From NCBI GenBank assembly GCA_963619935.1, contig CAVEYA010000032.1, positions 1-5,140 of the forward strand: 5,140 nt of DNA, in the 5' to 3' direction. Below, one piece after another: positions 5,022 through 5,140 of this stretch. The notes under the pieces were generated by a model, which saw only the letters and a list, made by a program, of their open reading frames with translations, was not told the DNA's origin and ran no database searches. This DNA comes from RUG13091 sp963619935 (GTDB lineage: Bacteria > Bacillota_I > Bacilli_A > RFN20 > CAG-826). A program made the translations under genes and the position numbers. How positions within the stretch are numbered: position 1 is the first letter of the stretch; the number at the start of each line of letters is the position of its first letter.

Positions 5022-5140
5022 ATGAAAAACAAAAGCTACACTTTTTTGGGTGTGGCTATTTTTTGTTTGTCTGCTTGTAACCAAGAAAAAATAAGTCAAT
5101 ACTATCAAGCTTTTGACACACTTGTTGCAATCTCGACTTA
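5022..5140 (+). CDS. apbE: ApbE-like FAD:protein FMN transferase lipoprotein, 5' part only
   Basis: The gene runs off the right edge, and only 39 codons are visible. ApbE uses FAD to attach FMN to threonine in RnfG- and RnfD-type proteins, so its place straight after rnfB fits. The visible part shows a lipoprotein signal peptide: a basic start (MKNK), a hydrophobic core, and the lipobox LSAC with the lipidated Cys at 19. Then comes YYQAFDTLVAIST (27-39), which resembles the first strand of ApbE proteins (typically aromatic-x-x-Met/Phe-Gly/Asp-Thr-hydrophobic). Export to the outer membrane face matches where RnfG's FMN domain lies. The catalytic and Mg-binding regions are outside the window, so the family call rests on context plus this short motif. 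It begins two bases after rnfB, and a terminator-like hairpin overlaps codons 5-12. Confidence 0.72.
   Translation, partial: MKNKSYTFLGVAIFCLSACNQEKISQYYQAFDTLVAIST
5034..5064 (+). terminator. Terminator-like hairpin inside the start of apbE
   Basis: AGCTACAC (5034-5041) and GTGTGGCT (5050-5057) form an eight-pair stem (four G-C, three A-T, one G-U) with an eight-base loop. One A and six T (5059-5064) follow, then GTTTGT. This is the layout of an intrinsic terminator, though the stem is only moderately GC-rich. It lies just after the rnf structural genes but within the apbE signal-peptide codons, so it may act as a leaky terminator or attenuator that lowers apbE expression. Translating ribosomes would tend to melt it. 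Coincidence with a hydrophobic T-rich coding stretch is possible. Confidence 0.4.

Noticed and set aside
4699..5140. RnfB shortened by a frameshift
   Set aside because: No frame after the stop at 5017-5019 contains ferredoxin-type cysteine motifs. Instead a lipoprotein signal peptide with a good ribosome site begins two bases later.

Overview
The window carries almost all of an Rnf operon, which encodes the ion-translocating ferredoxin:NAD+ oxidoreductase of the membrane. All genes are on the + strand. A 258-base, roughly 17% GC gene-free leader comes first, followed by rnfC, rnfD, rnfG, rnfE, rnfA, a 59-aa cysteine-rich single-span protein, rnfB, and the 5' end of an apbE-like flavin transferase gene that runs off the right edge. 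Adjacent genes are 1-2 bases apart or overlap by 1-8 bases, so translation is probably coupled along one mRNA.

The likely source is a low-GC, one-membrane bacterium in the Bacillota/Mycoplasmatota range (inference). The DNA is AT-rich, Leu is mostly TTA, all seven complete genes end in TAA, the Rnf gene order C-D-G-E-A-B is the clostridial one, and the ApbE is a lipoprotein. Every Trp I read is TGG and no frame contains TGA, so nothing suggests the mycoplasma code in which UGA is Trp. I cannot name a genus.

How the parts fit (family knowledge): RnfC is the soluble NAD(H)/FMN/[4Fe-4S] subunit, and RnfB is the membrane-anchored iron-sulfur subunit. RnfD and RnfG carry FMN covalently bound to threonine, attached by ApbE. 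RnfA and RnfE are inverted-topology homologues that share an intramembrane iron-sulfur site through two cysteines each. Electron flow from reduced ferredoxin to NAD+ pumps Na+ or H+.

Four things are unusual. (1) A small protein between rnfA and rnfB resembles NqrM (DUF539), the maturation factor of the related Na+-NQR. (2) RnfB is only 106 aa and ends after its first [4Fe-4S] domain, lacking the usual 2[4Fe-4S] ferredoxin domain. (3) RnfA and RnfE are changed at equivalent intramembrane positions: a conserved Glu is Gly in RnfA, and Lys is present in RnfE. (4) A terminator-like hairpin with a T-tract lies inside the first codons of apbE. Together these suggest a divergent, slimmed-down Rnf.
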